A stretch of 64,000 nucleotides of DNA. Origin: an uncultured Christensenellaceae bacterium. Its GTDB lineage: Bacteria > Bacillota > Clostridia > Christensenellales > UBA3700. A program made the translations under genes and the position numbers. Below are positions 42,516 through 52,515 of the stretch, piece after piece. The notes under the pieces are model-generated. The model saw only the letters and a list, made by a program, of their open reading frames with translations. It was not told where the DNA came from and made no database searches. The DNA is taken from the NCBI GenBank assembly GCA_944381365.1, contig CALWKW010000001.1:1-64000 (forward strand), written 5' to 3'. How positions within the stretch are numbered: position 1 is the stretch's first letter; every line of letters starts with the position of its first letter.

Positions 42516-43835
42516 ATGAAAATAGGACTTGTTTCACTAGGTTGTGATAAAAACAGAATAGACAGCGAAAACATGCTGGCATATCTCAAAAATGACGGAT
42601 ATGAGCTGACAGGCGACCCCAAAGAGGCGGATATAATAATCGTCAATACCTGCGGATTTATAGATAGTGCAAAAAAAGAAGCTATTGACACTATTTTGGA
42701 GATGGCAGAGTATAAAAAAGACAAATGCAAATATCTCATCGTCACGGGCTGTCTTACTCAAAGATATATGGACGAACTCAAAGAAGGTTTTCCCGAAGTA
42801 GATATGTTTTTGGGTACGGCAAACTATCATATATTGCCTCAGCTTATTAAAGATATGGTGGAGGGAAAAGCTCAAAAATGTTATCACAACGATAAAAATC
42901 AAAGAGTTTTTACGTCTCAAAGAGTATTGACCACGCCTTATCATTATGCATATCTCAAGATTGCAGAAGGATGCGACAATCATTGTACTTATTGTGCTAT
43001 TCCTTATATAAGAGGCAAGTACACCTCTAGACCTATCGAAGATATAGTCAGCGAAGCCAAGGAGCTTACAGAAAAATACGGCGTAAAGGAGCTTATTATC
43101 GTGGCACAGGATGTGTCAAGATACGGCATTGATTTGTATGGCGAAATAAGACTTATCGATTTAATCAAAGAGCTATCAAAACTCAATGTGGAGTGGATAA
43201 GATTATTGTATTTGTATCCGGAACTCGTGACAGAGGAGCTTATCGAATATATTGCGTCAAATCCCAAGGTTTGCAAATATGTGGATATACCTTGTCAACA
43301 TATAAGCGATAAAATTCTCAAGCTCATGAACAGAAGAGTTCAAAAACAACAAATAATCGACCTCATAAAAATGATAAGAAAGCACGGGGATTTTACTATC
43401 CGTTCGACTTTTATCGTAGGATTTCCAAAAGAGAGCGAGGAAGATTACAACGAGCTCAAAGAGTTTATAAAGACAGCGAAGCTTGACAGATGCGGATTTT
43501 TTGCATATTCCTGCGAGGACAACACTCCCGCAAGCAGACTTGATGGTCAGATAGACGAGGAGACAAAACTCGAAAGACAAGAAGAATTGTATGCTATTCA
43601 GGAAAAGAATATGCTTGACAATCTCAAAAAGAGAATAGGAAGTGTCGTAGATGTAATCTACGAAGGAATAGATTATGATTTGCAGACATTTTATGGCAGA
43701 AGTCAATATGACGCACCCGAAATAGATACAAAAGTTTATTTTGTGGCAGACAAGCCTTTGAAAATAGGAAAGATATACAAAGTAAAATTGGAAGAGCTTG
43801 ACGGAGAAGATTATTTCGGAAGAGTGATAGACTGA
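42516..43835 (+). CDS. rimO: Ribosomal protein S12 methylthiotransferase RimO
   Basis: This 439-residue MiaB-family radical SAM enzyme has an N-terminal UPF0004 domain (VSLGCDKNRIDSE, NTCGFIDSAKKEA, VTGCLTQRY), the radical SAM motif CDNHCTYC followed by AIPYIRGKYTSRP, and a C-terminal TRAM domain. The CDKN and GKYTSRP variants point to RimO rather than MiaB. It adds a methylthio group to an Asp of ribosomal protein S12. No clear Shine-Dalgarno sequence precedes the ATG. Confidence 0.94.
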   Translation: MKIGLVSLGCDKNRIDSENMLAYLKNDGYELTGDPKEADIIIVNTCGFIDSAKKEAIDTILEMAEYKKDKCKYLIVTGCLTQRYMDELKEGFPEVDMFLGTANYHILPQLIKDMVEGKAQKCYHNDKNQRVFTSQRVLTTPYHYAYLKIAEGCDNHCTYCAIPYIRGKYTSRPIEDIVSEAKELTEKYGVKELIIVAQDVSRYGIDLYGEIRLIDLIKELSKLNVEWIRLLYLYPELVTEELIEYIASNPKVCKYVDIPCQHISDKILKLMNRRVQKQQIIDLIKMIRKHGDFTIRSTFIVGFPKESEEDYNELKEFIKTAKLDRCGFFAYSCEDNTPASRLDGQIDEETKLERQEELYAIQEKNMLDNLKKRIGSVVDVIYEGIDYDLQTFYGRSQYDAPEIDTKVYFVADKPLKIGKIYKVKLEELDGEDYFGRVID

Positions 43836-43851
43836 AGATAAGAGGAAATTT

Positions 43852-44559
43852 ATGATAGAAACATGTAAAAATTGTTGTATTCTCAAAGCATTCGATATTG
43901 ACAACGATACTGTCAATAAATGTCGTGCTATCGCAAATATAGACGGTGTGACGCTTGAGTTTTCGCAAAAGTATCTTGATTGCAAACTCACTCTTATAAA
44001 TAAGAGTGCGAGCGATATAGCTTTTCAAAAAATTCTTGACAGCATACTAGATATTCTAAGCGACAGCCTTTATGCAAATTATGACACGACACTCGAGCAA
44101 TGCGTGATTGAAAACGCAAGACAAAAAGGTGCAAAAATCGCCGTGGCAGAATCGCTTACGGGCGGAATGATTTGCTCAAGACTTGTAAATGTTCCCGGAA
44201 GCAGCTCGGTATTGTATGAAGGATTTGTGACATACGATGCTTCTGCAAAGGTAAGAAGATTGCATGTAAAACTTGCTACTATCGAAGAATTCGGTGTCGT
44301 AAGCGAAGAAGTATGCCGAGAAATGGTGCAGGGATTATTGTCAAACAATGAGATAGATTTTGCTATTGCCACAACGGGATGTGCAGGTCCTTCGAGCGAT
44401 GAGTACGATACTCCCGTAGGTCTATCTTATATAGGAATAGGCGACAGAAACAATATAAGCGTATTCGATACTTTCTTTGATAAGGAAAGAAACGAGATAA
44501 GAAAATGTGTGACCAATACCGCATTGTATTTGGCACTTAAAAATATTAATTTACTATAA
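43852..44559 (+). CDS. cinA: CinA-family protein lacking the N-terminal MoCF domain
   Basis: This 235-residue protein is a shortened CinA. The first ~80 residues look like the middle KH-like domain of full CinA (ILKAFDIDNDTV ... LEFSQKYLDCKLTL), and the rest is the nicotinamide-nucleotide amidohydrolase domain (GAKIAVAESLTGGMICSRLV, YEGFVTYDASAK, TTGCAGPS). The usual ~170-residue N-terminal MoCF/ADP-ribose pyrophosphatase domain is absent, and rimO ends only 16 bases upstream, so it has been lost rather than missed. It deamidates NMN to recycle NAD. Its position before recA is the conserved Firmicutes order. Confidence 0.88.
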   Translation: MIETCKNCCILKAFDIDNDTVNKCRAIANIDGVTLEFSQKYLDCKLTLINKSASDIAFQKILDSILDILSDSLYANYDTTLEQCVIENARQKGAKIAVAESLTGGMICSRLVNVPGSSSVLYEGFVTYDASAKVRRLHVKLATIEEFGVVSEEVCREMVQGLLSNNEIDFAIATTGCAGPSSDEYDTPVGLSYIGIGDRNNISVFDTFFDKERNEIRKCVTNTALYLALKNINLL

Positions 44560-44571
44560 AGAGGTGTGAAA

Positions 44572-45588
44572 ATGGAAAAGGACAAGGAAAAGAAAAATCT
44601 TGACAACGAAAAGGCAGAGCTTGTAGCAGATGCCATTGCCAAAATCGAAAAGCAATACGGTAAAGGCTCTATTATCAGATTGGGCGATAAAGAGATAGAG
44701 CATGTTGATGTAATAAGCACAGGATGTCTTACTCTCGATATGGCTTTGGGAGTAGGCGGTCTTCCCAAGGGCAGAATAATCGAAATATACGGACCTGAAT
44801 CTTCAGGTAAGACAACGGTAGCATTGCACGCAATAGCTTCATGTCAAGCAAGCGGCGGTATGGCAGCTTTTATAGACGCTGAGCATGCACTTGATCCTAT
44901 TTATGCAGAAAAATTGGGAGTTAATGTCAAAGATTTATATGTCAGCCAGCCTGACAGCGGTGAGCAAGCTCTCGATATACTAGAAGCATTGGTAAGAAGT
45001 AATGCTATGGATATAATTGTAGTAGACTCAGTAGCTGCTTTGACTCCAAGAGCAGAAATCGAAGGCGAAATGGGGCAAAGCGTAGTAGGCTTGCAAGCAA
45101 GACTTATGTCTCAGGCTACAAGAAAATTGACAGCTATAATCAATAAAACAAAGACTTGCGTAATATTTATAAATCAGCTCAGAGAAAAAGTAGGCGTAAT
45201 GTTTGGCAATCCTGAAGTCACTCCCGGCGGAAAAGCTTTGAAGTTTTATGCAAGCATAAGAATTGAAGTAAGAAAAGGCGACAGTCTCAAAGACGGCAGC
45301 GAAATTATTGGCAACAGAGCAAAAGCTAAAGTCGTAAAGAATAAAGTAGCTCCTCCTTTTAAAACGGCAGAATTCGATATCGTATTTGGCAAGGGTATTA
45401 ACAACAACGGATGTCTTGTTGATTTGGGTATTGCAATGGATATACTCAAAAAGAGCGGTTCTTGGGTAAGCTACAACGATGAAAAGATTGGACAAGGCAG
45501 AGACAAGACTGTTCAATACCTTGAAGATAATCCCGAAGTAGCAGAAGAAATCAAGACAAAGATTCTTCAAAAAGCAAGCGAGGAATAA
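44572..45588 (+). CDS. recA: Recombinase RecA
   Basis: This 338-residue RecA has Walker [10 protein letters not shown], the MAW motif region ([17 protein letters not shown]), Walker [11 protein letters not shown], and the L2 loop [17 protein letters not shown] with [12 protein letters not shown]. It forms filaments on single-stranded DNA, catalyses strand exchange and triggers LexA cleavage. The start ATG 44572 has GAGGTG upstream. No LexA-type box is obvious upstream; the gene may be read through from cinA. Confidence 0.98.
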   Translation: MEKDKEKKNLDNEKAELVADAIAKIEKQYGKGSIIRLGDKEIEHVDVISTGCLTLDMALGVGGLPKGRIIEIYGPESSGKTTVALHAIASCQASGGMAAFIDAEHALDPIYAEKLGVNVKDLYVSQPDSGEQALDILEALVRSNAMDIIVVDSVAALTPRAEIEGEMGQSVVGLQARLMSQATRKLTAIINKTKTCVIFINQLREKVGVMFGNPEVTPGGKALKFYASIRIEVRKGDSLKDGSEIIGNRAKAKVVKNKVAPPFKTAEFDIVFGKGINNNGCLVDLGIAMDILKKSGSWVSYNDEKIGQGRDKTVQYLEDNPEVAEEIKTKILQKASEE

Positions 45589-45594
45589 TATGAT

Positions 45595-45625
45595 AAAAAG
45601 AAACCTGAAAAAGGTTTCTTTTTTA
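45595..45625 (+). terminator. recA terminator
   Basis: AAGAAACCT pairs with AGGTTTCTT around GAAAA; a run of T follows. The stretch 45626-45787 holds no gene. Confidence 0.9.
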
Positions 45626-45787
45626 TTTATTTTCAAACTGATTGTCGATATAGCTTTCACTGAAAAATGTAAATAAATTTTAGACATGTGCTTTTTAAGT
45701 TTAATTTACGATTACTAAATATAGTATAGAGTAAAAATTTTATATACTACTTATATGATATTATAATAATTATTAATATAATTACTA

Positions 45788-45817
45788 TTGACTTTTTAAT
45801 AAAAAATAGTCTATAAT
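45788..45817 (+). promoter_or_regulatory. Promoter of rny
   Basis: TTGACT (45788-45793), 18-bp spacer, TATAAT (45812-45817). Confidence 0.7.
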
Positions 45818-45878
45818 TTAATTGCACAAACATTTTGTTTGTGTCGCAACTTTACAATTTAATATTAAGGAGGTAAAA

Positions 45879-47492
45879 ATGGAATTCAATATGAATTGCT
45901 TGAATTTTCTCCTTGGGGTAGATGCAGGTATTGTAGTGCTGTTGTCCGTAGTGTTTGCTTTGGCAGGTATTGCCGGAGGTATCGGTATCGGCATTTTGAT
46001 ATACAAGGCTTATACAAAAAAGACAGTCGGTGGAGTAAAAGAAGAGTGCGAGAGAATGAAGAAAGAGGCTCGCGAAGAATCAAAGACTTATCTCAAGGAA
46101 GCAAAAATTGAAGCAAAAGAAGAACAACACAGACTTCGCAAGGAGTTTGAAAGAGAGTCCAAAGAGCAAAAGGCTGAGATAGCGAGAAATGAGCAAAGAG
46201 TGGCTCAAAGAGAAGATCAGCTCGTAAAAAGAGAACTTGCTATCGACAAAAAGTCTGATGCAGTGGACGAAAAGAAAAAACAATTAGAAGACAAAGAAAA
46301 AGAACTCGACAACATCGAACAAGAATTGCAGAATGCTCACTCAAAGATGCTTGAGGAACTTGAAAAAGTCGCAAAGCTTTCTCAGGAAGAAGCAAAAGAT
46401 ATTCTTATGAATGAACTTATTGACGATGTCAAGAAGTACGCAGCCGTTACTGCAAAAGAAATTGAGCAAAAAGCCAAAGACGAAGCAGAGAAAAAGGCAA
46501 AGAATATTGTCGGATTGGCTATTCAAAGATGTGCCGCAGACCATGCTTCAGAAATAGCCGTATCTGTTGTACAGCTTCCCAATGAAGATATGAAGGGAAG
46601 ACTTATCGGAAGAGTAGGAAGAAATATTCGTGCTATTGAGAATTCTACTGGTGTAGATCTTATAATTGACGATACTCCCGATATCGTTACGGTATCAGGA
46701 TTTGATCCCGTAAGAAGAGAAATTGCAAAGCTTACTATCGAAAGATTGGTGGCAGACGGTAGAATTCATCCCGCAAAGATTGAGGAAACTGTCGAAAAGG
46801 TTAAGAGAGAAATTGATCAGCAAATGAAAGATGCAGGTGAAAACGCTGCGTTTGACGCAAATGTATATGGCTTGCATCCCGAGATAATCAAACTTTTGGG
46901 TAGATTAAAGTATCGTACCAGCTATGGTCAGAATGTGCTTAATCACTCACTTGAAGTAAGTTATCTTGCAGGTATGATTGCTTCAGAACTCGGTGCTGAT
47001 GTCAAGATTGCAAAAAGAGCAGGTTTGTTGCATGATATAGGAAAAGCTGTGGACCACGAAGTAGAGGGTACTCATGTAAGTATCGGTGTGGAAATAGCTA
47101 AGAAATTCAAAGAGCAAAAAGCTGTAATACATGCTATCGAAGCTCATCACGGCGATGTAGAGCCTACTACTTTGGAAGCTATCATCGTACAGGCCGCAGA
47201 TGCTATCTCAGGTGCAAGACCAGGTGCGAGAAGAGAATCTCTTGAAAACTATGTCAAGAGACTCGAAAAGCTCGAAAGCGTAGCAAATGCGTTTGAAGGA
47301 GTAGAAACATCCTATGCTATTCAGGCGGGCAGAGAAATAAGAGTTATCGTAAAGCCTGAAGTGATCGATGACCAAGCTACTACTTTTATGGCAAAGGATA
47401 TCGCTAAGAAGATAGAGGCAGAACTCGAATATCCCGGACAAATCAAAGTCAATGTTATAAGAGAAGTAAGACAAGTCGAATATGCAAAATAA
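45879..47492 (+). CDS. rny: Ribonuclease Y
   Basis: This 537-residue membrane-anchored endoribonuclease has an N-terminal transmembrane helix ([20 protein letters not shown]), a long Lys/Glu/Gln-rich coiled coil (to ~residue 200), a KH domain ([19 protein letters not shown]) and an HD domain ([23 protein letters not shown]). It starts mRNA decay in Firmicutes lacking RNase E. The start is ATG 45879 with AAGGAGG upstream; a longer frame from 45822 would run back across this site. It follows recA, as in Bacillus and Clostridium. Confidence 0.97.
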   Translation: MEFNMNCLNFLLGVDAGIVVLLSVVFALAGIAGGIGIGILIYKAYTKKTVGGVKEECERMKKEAREESKTYLKEAKIEAKEEQHRLRKEFERESKEQKAEIARNEQRVAQREDQLVKRELAIDKKSDAVDEKKKQLEDKEKELDNIEQELQNAHSKMLEELEKVAKLSQEEAKDILMNELIDDVKKYAAVTAKEIEQKAKDEAEKKAKNIVGLAIQRCAADHASEIAVSVVQLPNEDMKGRLIGRVGRNIRAIENSTGVDLIIDDTPDIVTVSGFDPVRREIAKLTIERLVADGRIHPAKIEETVEKVKREIDQQMKDAGENAAFDANVYGLHPEIIKLLGRLKYRTSYGQNVLNHSLEVSYLAGMIASELGADVKIAKRAGLLHDIGKAVDHEVEGTHVSIGVEIAKKFKEQKAVIHAIEAHHGDVEPTTLEAIIVQAADAISGARPGARRESLENYVKRLEKLESVANAFEGVETSYAIQAGREIRVIVKPEVIDDQATTFMAKDIAKKIEAELEYPGQIKVNVIREVRQVEYAK

Positions 47493-47499
47493 TTGTTTC

Positions 47500-47528
47500 A
47501 GGAGTACCCTTCAGGGTACTCCTTTTTT
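47500..47528 (+). terminator. rny terminator
   Basis: AGGAGTACCCT-TC-AGGGTACTCCT followed by a T-run. Confidence 0.92.
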
Positions 47529-47576
47529 CTTTGGTCAAATATCTTTTTGGAGGTATTTCTAACTATTTGATTTCTT

Positions 47577-48200
47577 TTAAAACAATATTTTGCTTGTGAT
47601 AAAAGGATAAAGGATTGTATGCAACAATATTAGCAATGTTGAAGAAATAAAAAGAGTCAAAGTAAAAATCATTATCTTTTTTAAAGTAAAAGGACAGCGG
47701 TCATGGCAATAGAGATAGTTTTTGTTGATATAGCAGACCATTGTCACGATTACGATAATATATATCGTAAATATCGGGAAATAAAATAATATCGTGTTGA
47801 GAATATTTATAAGAGTGGTGTATTGCCAACTTCCCATTATGTTTACGGCAAGACGATAAGCTATGAATGTGACCAAAAAATACAAGCACGCAAAGGCATA
47901 CTTTTTTTTGTAAGTAATCATAGCCACAAAAGCAATAAGTAAATTATAAAGAGTGTATTTGAGCGATACTTTTGTGTATTCGTATTCTCCTTGCATCAAA
48001 AGTTGATAGTAATTGTCATGCACAAGATTGTTTTCGTAATTCAATACGATAAACATAGATATAGCTATAATTGCGATATACAGGCAATAAAATGTCAGCA
48101 AGAACAATTTGTTGTCAACGCAATATTTTTTGAAATATCCGAAAATATCAAATCCGTTTGGGCTTATTCTTTTAAGATGTCTTAATTTTTCTTTCAGCAT
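47577..48200 (-). CDS. Hypothetical five-helix membrane protein
   Basis: I do not recognise this 207-residue protein. It has a basic cytosolic head (LKEKLRHLKRISPNG) and five likely transmembrane segments, the first near residues 32-54 and the last near 175-200. Length and helix number are like SpoIIM/DUF95 proteins, but I see no diagnostic motif. AAAGGT precedes the ATG. It shares strand and neighbourhood with the Spo0A-C-like gene, about 100 bases away. Confidence 0.6.
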   Translation of the reverse strand: MLKEKLRHLKRISPNGFDIFGYFKKYCVDNKLFLLTFYCLYIAIIAISMFIVLNYENNLVHDNYYQLLMQGEYEYTKVSLKYTLYNLLIAFVAMITYKKKYAFACLYFLVTFIAYRLAVNIMGSWQYTTLINILNTILFYFPIFTIYIIVIVTMVCYINKNYLYCHDRCPFTLKKIMIFTLTLFISSTLLILLHTILYPFITSKILF

Positions 48201-48304
48201 AATTTACCTTTGTAATAAAGACTATTACACAAATTGACAAATTATGACAAAAGATAAGCCGATAATATAATTATGATAAAAGAATCTATTTAAAATTGAT
48301 TATA

Positions 48305-48643
48305 TCAGCATATTTTCATGAGAATTTTATCTCTGATATGCATTATAAGTTGTTTTGCGGTAGGTTTTCCTTTTTCCATATCGATAGTATTGCCGAATTC
48401 TTTATAGAGATATTCTATATCTCCTTCAAGCCATGCTTTTGATATGCAATTTTGAATGTTTTTGTCAATACTCCATTGTGTTTTGTGATATCTGTCACTA
48501 AGATATTTGTATCCGTTTTGTTTTAGCGGCAAAATATCCAATCCGCTCAATGACATGTTTATAAGGTCATAGATATATTTGTAGCCCATACTTTGCGGCT
48601 TTAATCCTATTGCCAGCATATATTCATAAATCAATCTTTCCAT
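48305..48643 (-). CDS. Stand-alone Spo0A C-terminal-like DNA-binding protein
   Basis: This 112-residue protein is made up almost entirely of a domain that lines up with the Spo0A effector domain: LKPQSMGYKYIYDLINMSL matches the GYxYLxxAI region, ISKAWLEGDIEYLYKEFG matches the AIEVAWSRGN...FG region, and GKPTAKQLIMHIRDKI the final KPTNSEFIAxVADKL. No receiver domain precedes it. The recognition helix (TQWSIDKNIQNCI) differs from the Spo0A consensus, so its DNA target may differ. It could modulate Spo0A sites without phosphorylation or control other genes. No Shine-Dalgarno sequence is seen; a TAAAAT lies six bases before the ATG. Confidence 0.8.
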   Translation of the reverse strand: MERLIYEYMLAIGLKPQSMGYKYIYDLINMSLSGLDILPLKQNGYKYLSDRYHKTQWSIDKNIQNCISKAWLEGDIEYLYKEFGNTIDMEKGKPTAKQLIMHIRDKILMKIC

Positions 48644-48770
48644 ACAATTATTTTATACTATGGCAAAAATCGCAATATGTCTTTATTTGTTTTAATCTCG
48701 CTTATTTTGAATAAAGACTAGAATATTTTTTTTAAAATTATGCACACTACAAGAAAACAAAGGAGTGCTT

Positions 48771-49955
48771 ATGAAAAAGAAAATTATATACATTGTATTG
48801 TTTATTTGTCTTTTTGCATTGGCTATGTTGCCTATTATAGGTTGCGAAAAACAAGCTTATGCTATGACGATGCAAACTGATACAAAGGAAAATTTGCCAT
48901 TGACTCCAAACGGATTTGGCGAATATCTTACAGAGTACAACAGCGGCAAAGTCTTATATCAATATAATGCCGATTCAAGACACGAAATCGCAAGTATGGT
49001 AAAAATCATGACGGCAAATCTCATATTTGAAGCGATAGATGAAGGGAAACTTTCTTTGGATGAAAAAATAGTAATATCTAAAGAAGCGGCGGATATGGGC
49101 GGTAGTCAGATGTTTTTGGACAGCGGACAATCGTATTCAGTAAATGACCTTATAAAAGGTATAATCGTTGTGTCGGCAAACGATGCTTCTTATGCGATGG
49201 CTGAAAGACTCGGCGGAAGCGTAGAAGGTTTTGTCAGCATGATGAACAAAAGAGCCAAGGAACTTGGCATGAACAATACTTTGTTTGCAAATTGTACGGG
49301 ATTGCCATGCGATAAAGAGCAATACAGCAGTGCAAAAGATGTCAATATAATGACAAGACAGCTTATGTCTCATGAAAAGTATTTTGAATATGCAAGTATA
49401 TGGATGGAAGATTATACTCATCCTTCTGGAAGAGTGACACAACTTGTAAATACCAATAAGCTTTTGAAGCAATACAACGGCTGTTTGGGTGGAAAGACGG
49501 GCTATACCGACAAAGCAGGACATTGTTTGTCTGCATGTGCGGGTAGAAACAATCTTAAAGTTGTGGCTACAATCGTAGGCGGAAGCGACAGTAAGTCAAG
49601 ATTTAATCAAGTAAGAAGTATGTTTGACTATGCTTTTGCAAATTATGTCAACAAGATTTATTATAAAAAGGGCGATATAGCAGGAAGTATAAAGGTAGCA
49701 AAATCTCCTGTCAAGGAAATAGAGGTAGCGATAGCAGAAGATATTGCTCATTTCTCAAAAGTCGGAGATAAAAGTCAGGAAATTGAATTGAAGCTTCCCG
49801 AAAAAATAAAGGCTCCGATAAAGAAAGGAGATGTGATCGGTCAGGCAAAATATAATCTTGACGGAAAAGAATATAGCGTGAATCTTATAGCATTAGAGGA
49901 TGCAAGAAAGAGTAGTTTTTGGGATATTGTAAAAGATATTTCCAATAAATGGTAA
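48771..49955 (+). CDS. D-alanyl-D-alanine carboxypeptidase (DacF/DacA-like), putative lipoprotein
   Basis: This 394-residue S11 penicillin-binding protein has the motifs SMVK (catalytic Ser), SAND and KTGYTDKAGHC. It trims the terminal D-Ala from peptidoglycan stem peptides outside the membrane. The signal peptide ends LPIIGC with Cys at residue 25, which fits a lipobox; an ordinary cleavage site after AYA is the alternative. The C-terminal ~110 residues form the usual beta-rich PBP5-C domain. AGGAG lies five bases before the ATG. Confidence 0.92.
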   Translation: MKKKIIYIVLFICLFALAMLPIIGCEKQAYAMTMQTDTKENLPLTPNGFGEYLTEYNSGKVLYQYNADSRHEIASMVKIMTANLIFEAIDEGKLSLDEKIVISKEAADMGGSQMFLDSGQSYSVNDLIKGIIVVSANDASYAMAERLGGSVEGFVSMMNKRAKELGMNNTLFANCTGLPCDKEQYSSAKDVNIMTRQLMSHEKYFEYASIWMEDYTHPSGRVTQLVNTNKLLKQYNGCLGGKTGYTDKAGHCLSACAGRNNLKVVATIVGGSDSKSRFNQVRSMFDYAFANYVNKIYYKKGDIAGSIKVAKSPVKEIEVAIAEDIAHFSKVGDKSQEIELKLPEKIKAPIKKGDVIGQAKYNLDGKEYSVNLIALEDARKSSFWDIVKDISNKW

Positions 49956-49975
49956 TAAATCAATAAATTTTTGAC

Positions 49976-50013
49976 AAGGCATACAGGGCGAAAACAATCG
50001 TTTTGTATGCCTT
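49976..50013 (+). terminator. Hairpin after the carboxypeptidase gene
   Basis: AAGGCATACA pairs with TGTATGCCTT across a long loop. The T-tract is weak, so terminator function is uncertain. Confidence 0.5.
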
Positions 50014-50146
50014 TGTATATTATTTCTAAATAAAAAATATATATGCGGTAAAATATCTTTATAAAAGACAGAAAATTCGGTATATCATTGACTTGGAAGT
50101 CAATATTTATTATAATAATAATATAATATAAGGTAAAATAGGGCAA

Positions 50147-50893
50147 ATGATTAATTTTATTGTTAATTTAGTAAATCAACAAGCGGTTTTTGCAGTGGTA
50201 GTACTAGGTATACTTGCCTATATAATCGCTTTGGTTGTTGCGATAGTAGGACACGAATTGTCGCATGGTTTTATCGCTTATAAAAACGGCGATTTGACCG
50301 CTAAATTTATGGGCAGACTTTCGCTCAATCCCGTAAAGCATTTTGACCCTATGGGATTTTTGCTTATGTTTTTGGTAGGTTTCGGTTGGGCAAAACCTGT
50401 ACCTATCGACCCCAGAAATTTCAAAAATTATAAAAAAGGCATGATAATGACTTCCTTGGCGGGAGTTACTTTCAATTTTTTGGTAGCTTTTATAAGTTCG
50501 CTGCTTTTTGCGATATTCACAAAAGCTACTGAGAATTTGGTATTTACAGAGCAAAATGCTTTGTATTGCTTTTTGATGTTTATAAGCTTATTGTTGCAGC
50601 TTTCTATTACTTTCAACCTTACATTGATGGCTTTCAATTTGTTGCCTATTTATCCTTTGGACGGCTTCAGAGTGATAGAAACTCTTGCAAAACCTGATAA
50701 TGCTTATGTCAATTTTATGTACAGATATGGCAGCTATGTGATGCTCGGACTTTTGCTGATAAGTTTTGTTTTGGGAAGATTTATTCCTCAGTTGGACTTG
50801 CTCACGAATTATATTGTCGGAGTTCAAAAGGCTGTAAGCTGGATGTTTGATAAGATTTTTGGTCTTACATTCGGAGCATTCGGTTGGGTATAA
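50147..50893 (+). CDS. M50 site-2-protease-like membrane peptidase
   Basis: This 248-residue intramembrane metalloprotease of the short FtsH-independent (YwhC-like) type has the zinc motif HELSHG in the first membrane segment, the conserved FGWAKPVPIDPRNF, and the third ligand region NLLPIYPLDGFR. It cleaves membrane-bound substrates within or near the bilayer; the substrate is unknown. It lies directly before scpA, a common Clostridia arrangement. Confidence 0.92.
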   Translation: MINFIVNLVNQQAVFAVVVLGILAYIIALVVAIVGHELSHGFIAYKNGDLTAKFMGRLSLNPVKHFDPMGFLLMFLVGFGWAKPVPIDPRNFKNYKKGMIMTSLAGVTFNFLVAFISSLLFAIFTKATENLVFTEQNALYCFLMFISLLLQLSITFNLTLMAFNLLPIYPLDGFRVIETLAKPDNAYVNFMYRYGSYVMLGLLLISFVLGRFIPQLDLLTNYIVGVQKAVSWMFDKIFGLTFGAFGWV

Positions 50894-50902
50894 AGGTGAA
50901 AA

Positions 50903-51712
50903 ATGAGTAATTTCTTTGAAAAGCATGTTACTGAAAATGTTATACTTAACATAAGCGATTTTGACGGACCTATAGAATTGCTTTATCAGCTTATTGTAGT
51001 AGAAGGAAAATACGATATCAAGACTTTTCCTTTGGCACAGATTACGGGACAATATATGGCTCACATGGAGCAAATAGGAAAGCTCGATATGGAAGAAGCC
51101 AGCGAATATATCAAGATAGCGGCTACATTGCTGGAGATAAAAGCTAGAGCGTGTCTGCCTAGAGTGGATGAAGACGAAGAATTCTTTGAGGATTACGGCG
51201 ATGATCCCGAAGAGGAATTGAGAAGAAAGATTATGATGTTTCAGCTTTGTCAGGAGCAGGCTGTCAAACTCAAGGAGATGGAAACTCTCAACAAGTTTTA
51301 TCGCCGTCCTAAATTCACGAATGCCGATGCTCTTATTGTGGTAAATGACTTTTCTTTTGACAAACTCATAGAAGCATACGGAAAAATTCTTTTGAGAGTC
51401 ATAGAAAAAGAACAGCGAATGGTGACCAAAAAGATTCAAAAAGACAGGTTTACCGTAGCGGATAAAATCGAATATATATCAAAATACATAATCGAACACA
51501 AAAGTGTCGCTTTCAGCAAACTTTTTGAAGAGGATATTACAAAAAGCGAGGTTATCACTACATTTCAGGCTCTGTTGGAGCTTATGAAAAAACAGGTAGT
51601 AAAAGCCGTGCAAAAAGATTTTGCCGATGATATATTCATTTCGGTAAACGAAGAATTGGATCAAGATAAGATAGATTTGCAGGAATTGAAAAAGACTGAG
51701 GAGAGCTATTGA
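50903..51712 (+). CDS. scpA: Segregation and condensation protein A
   Basis: This 269-residue kleisin subunit of the Smc-ScpA-ScpB complex has the ScpA opening FDGPIELLYQLI, the helical block ASEYIKIAATLLEIKARACL, and a C-terminal winged helix that binds an Smc head. It organises and helps separate the chromosome. It is followed two bases later by scpB. Confidence 0.95.
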   Translation: MSNFFEKHVTENVILNISDFDGPIELLYQLIVVEGKYDIKTFPLAQITGQYMAHMEQIGKLDMEEASEYIKIAATLLEIKARACLPRVDEDEEFFEDYGDDPEEELRRKIMMFQLCQEQAVKLKEMETLNKFYRRPKFTNADALIVVNDFSFDKLIEAYGKILLRVIEKEQRMVTKKIQKDRFTVADKIEYISKYIIEHKSVAFSKLFEEDITKSEVITTFQALLELMKKQVVKAVQKDFADDIFISVNEELDQDKIDLQELKKTEESY

Positions 51713-51713
51713 T

Positions 51714-52490
51714 ATGGAAAATTTGTTGGAAACCGTAGAAGCTATTATATTTGCTGCCGGTGTGCCTATGAAGAGAAGTGATATTCTCAATGGTTTGCCT
51801 GAAGATGTGAGCAGAAAACAGCTTAATGATGTAATAGACAAACTTGCAAAGAAATACAGCGGAGATAGCGGTATTATTCTTGAGATTTTCAATGACAAGA
51901 TACAATTTTCTTCAAATAGCAAGTATGGCGAAATCGTAAGCGATATGCTAAGACCTGTAAGAGAAAAAGAGTTGTCTAAGATTTTGCTCGAGGTTTTGTC
52001 ATTGATTGCCTATCGTCAGCCTATTACAAGGGCAGAAATAGAAGATTCGAGAGGTGCAAGTGCCGACTATGCTTTGAGTGTATTACTTAAAATCAATATG
52101 ATAAAGACATGCGGATACAAAGACGCTCCAGGAAAACCTTTGCTTTATGGCACGACAGAAGACTTTTTGAAGAAATTCGAGCTCAAAAGCATCGATGATT
52201 TGCCTGATTATGACGAGATTATGCGTAGACTTGTCGAATTTAGCAACTATAATATTCAGACTGAAGGACTTTATAGAGAAAGGACTATCAGCGATAGGTT
52301 TGAAGATGAGGACGCAAGTCAGGAACTTGACAAGATGATGGATATGGAAGAAATCCCTGAATTCTTGCAAGGTGAAGATTTGCAAAGAATACAAGGCGAA
52401 GGCGAGGGATATGAGGAAAAAGAAGTAGCAAGCGATATAGCTCCCGAGCAGATAGAAGAAGACGAAGAGGGCGGAGATTTGCCAATATAA
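51714..52490 (+). CDS. scpB: Segregation and condensation protein B
   Basis: This 258-residue ScpB has two winged-helix domains (VEAIIFAAGVPM, LLEVLSLIAYRQPITRAEIE, KPLLYGTTEDFLKKF). It binds ScpA as a dimer. The last ~60 residues are a highly acidic extension (EDEEGGDLPI at the end) beyond the usual core. Confidence 0.95.
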   Translation: MENLLETVEAIIFAAGVPMKRSDILNGLPEDVSRKQLNDVIDKLAKKYSGDSGIILEIFNDKIQFSSNSKYGEIVSDMLRPVREKELSKILLEVLSLIAYRQPITRAEIEDSRGASADYALSVLLKINMIKTCGYKDAPGKPLLYGTTEDFLKKFELKSIDDLPDYDEIMRRLVEFSNYNIQTEGLYRERTISDRFEDEDASQELDKMMDMEEIPEFLQGEDLQRIQGEGEGYEEKEVASDIAPEQIEEDEEGGDLPI

Positions 52491-52515
52491 TAAATAAATA
52501 ATACATATTCGGACT

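Noticed and set aside
43257-43991. 244-codon frame antisense to rimO/cinA
   Set aside because: It spans two conserved plus-strand genes and has no independent support.
45028-45687. 219-codon frame antisense to recA
   Set aside because: It is a shadow of recA and crosses the recA terminator.
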